Source: Clostridium lacusfryxellense (lineage in GTDB: Bacteria > Bacillota > Clostridia > Clostridiales > Clostridiaceae). From it: a stretch of DNA of 36,422 bases. The position numbers were made by a program, and so were the translations under genes. The DNA is taken from assembly GCF_018861735.1 (NCBI RefSeq), contig NZ_JAHLEB010000052.1:1-36422 (forward strand), in the 5' to 3' direction. The notes under the pieces are model-generated. The model was not told the origin of the DNA and did no database searches. It saw only the letters and a list, made by a program, of their open reading frames with translations. Below are positions 36,328 through 36,422 of the stretch, one piece after another. Positions within the stretch are counted from its first letter, which is position 1. The number at the start of each line of letters is the position of its first letter.

Positions 36328-36422
36328 AATATAGCTTTATGAAACTGCATTCCTAAGTCAAATTATAACTATAATACTAATAATTATCTACTGGTTATTT
36401 GCTTTTTTACTAATCAAATTAT

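Overview
The window reads as the chromosome of an anaerobic, spore-forming Clostridium-type bacterium. The DNA is AT-rich, ribosome binding sites are strong AGGAGG types, spore-germination genes are present (a GerA-type receptor operon and a cwlJ-gerQ pair), and the other proteins are typical of Clostridium. The species cannot be fixed from the sequence. No rRNA, tRNA, CRISPR array, prophage or complete insertion sequence was seen. The only mobile-element signal is the 5' end of a group IIC intron at the left edge.

Layout. 1-330: group IIC intron end (minus strand) sitting directly behind the terminator of a 54-aa zinc-ribbon gene. 600-4665: germinant-receptor operon in the order A, C, small D-like protein, B; the C-subunit gene carries a frameshift at an A8 run. 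4722-9029: an FAD oxidoreductase, mscL, a DUF3810 protein with an HExxH motif, and a secreted NlpC/P60 coiled-coil hydrolase. 9252-11573: a membrane Ser/Thr kinase divergent from the cwlJ-gerQ spore operon. 11765-18897: a mostly minus-strand block with a cyclophilin lipoprotein, manA, a membrane-anchored protein, cysS, a 43-aa orphan, a PAP2 phosphatase, a small membrane protein, an SDR reductase and a SHOCT-domain protein. 19189-22874: an aldo/keto reductase, a Gfo/Idh/MocA dehydrogenase and an iron alcohol dehydrogenase in a row, then a DUF6106 protein.

22886-36327 is a carbohydrate-use region. An AraC regulator is divergent from tandem GH4 and GH36 alpha-galactosidases. A second AraC regulator forms an operon with a GH29 alpha-fucosidase. 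An ArsR-type regulator with a large beta-rich C-terminal domain is divergent from that operon. Two GH51 arabinofuranosidases flank a small eight-cysteine DUF6171 protein, and a third, receiver-less YesN-like AraC protein closes the window. None of the glycosidases has a signal peptide, so they should act in the cytoplasm on imported oligosaccharides, yet no sugar transporter lies in the window. Recurrent GTTAAC/GTTAAT half-sites lie in or next to three good promoters of the fucosidase/arabinofuranosidase part, which suggests shared control.

Several starts were moved from the longest open frame to the codon correctly spaced from its ribosome binding site. TTG starts are proposed for cysS, the DUF3810 gene and two or three AraC-type genes. 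No wholly new defence or mobile system was found. The most notable items are the gerKC frameshift, the intron-terminator junction, the shared operator pattern, the ArsR-sensor fusion, the 15-bp repeat array in a 5' region, and a possible attenuator ahead of cysS.
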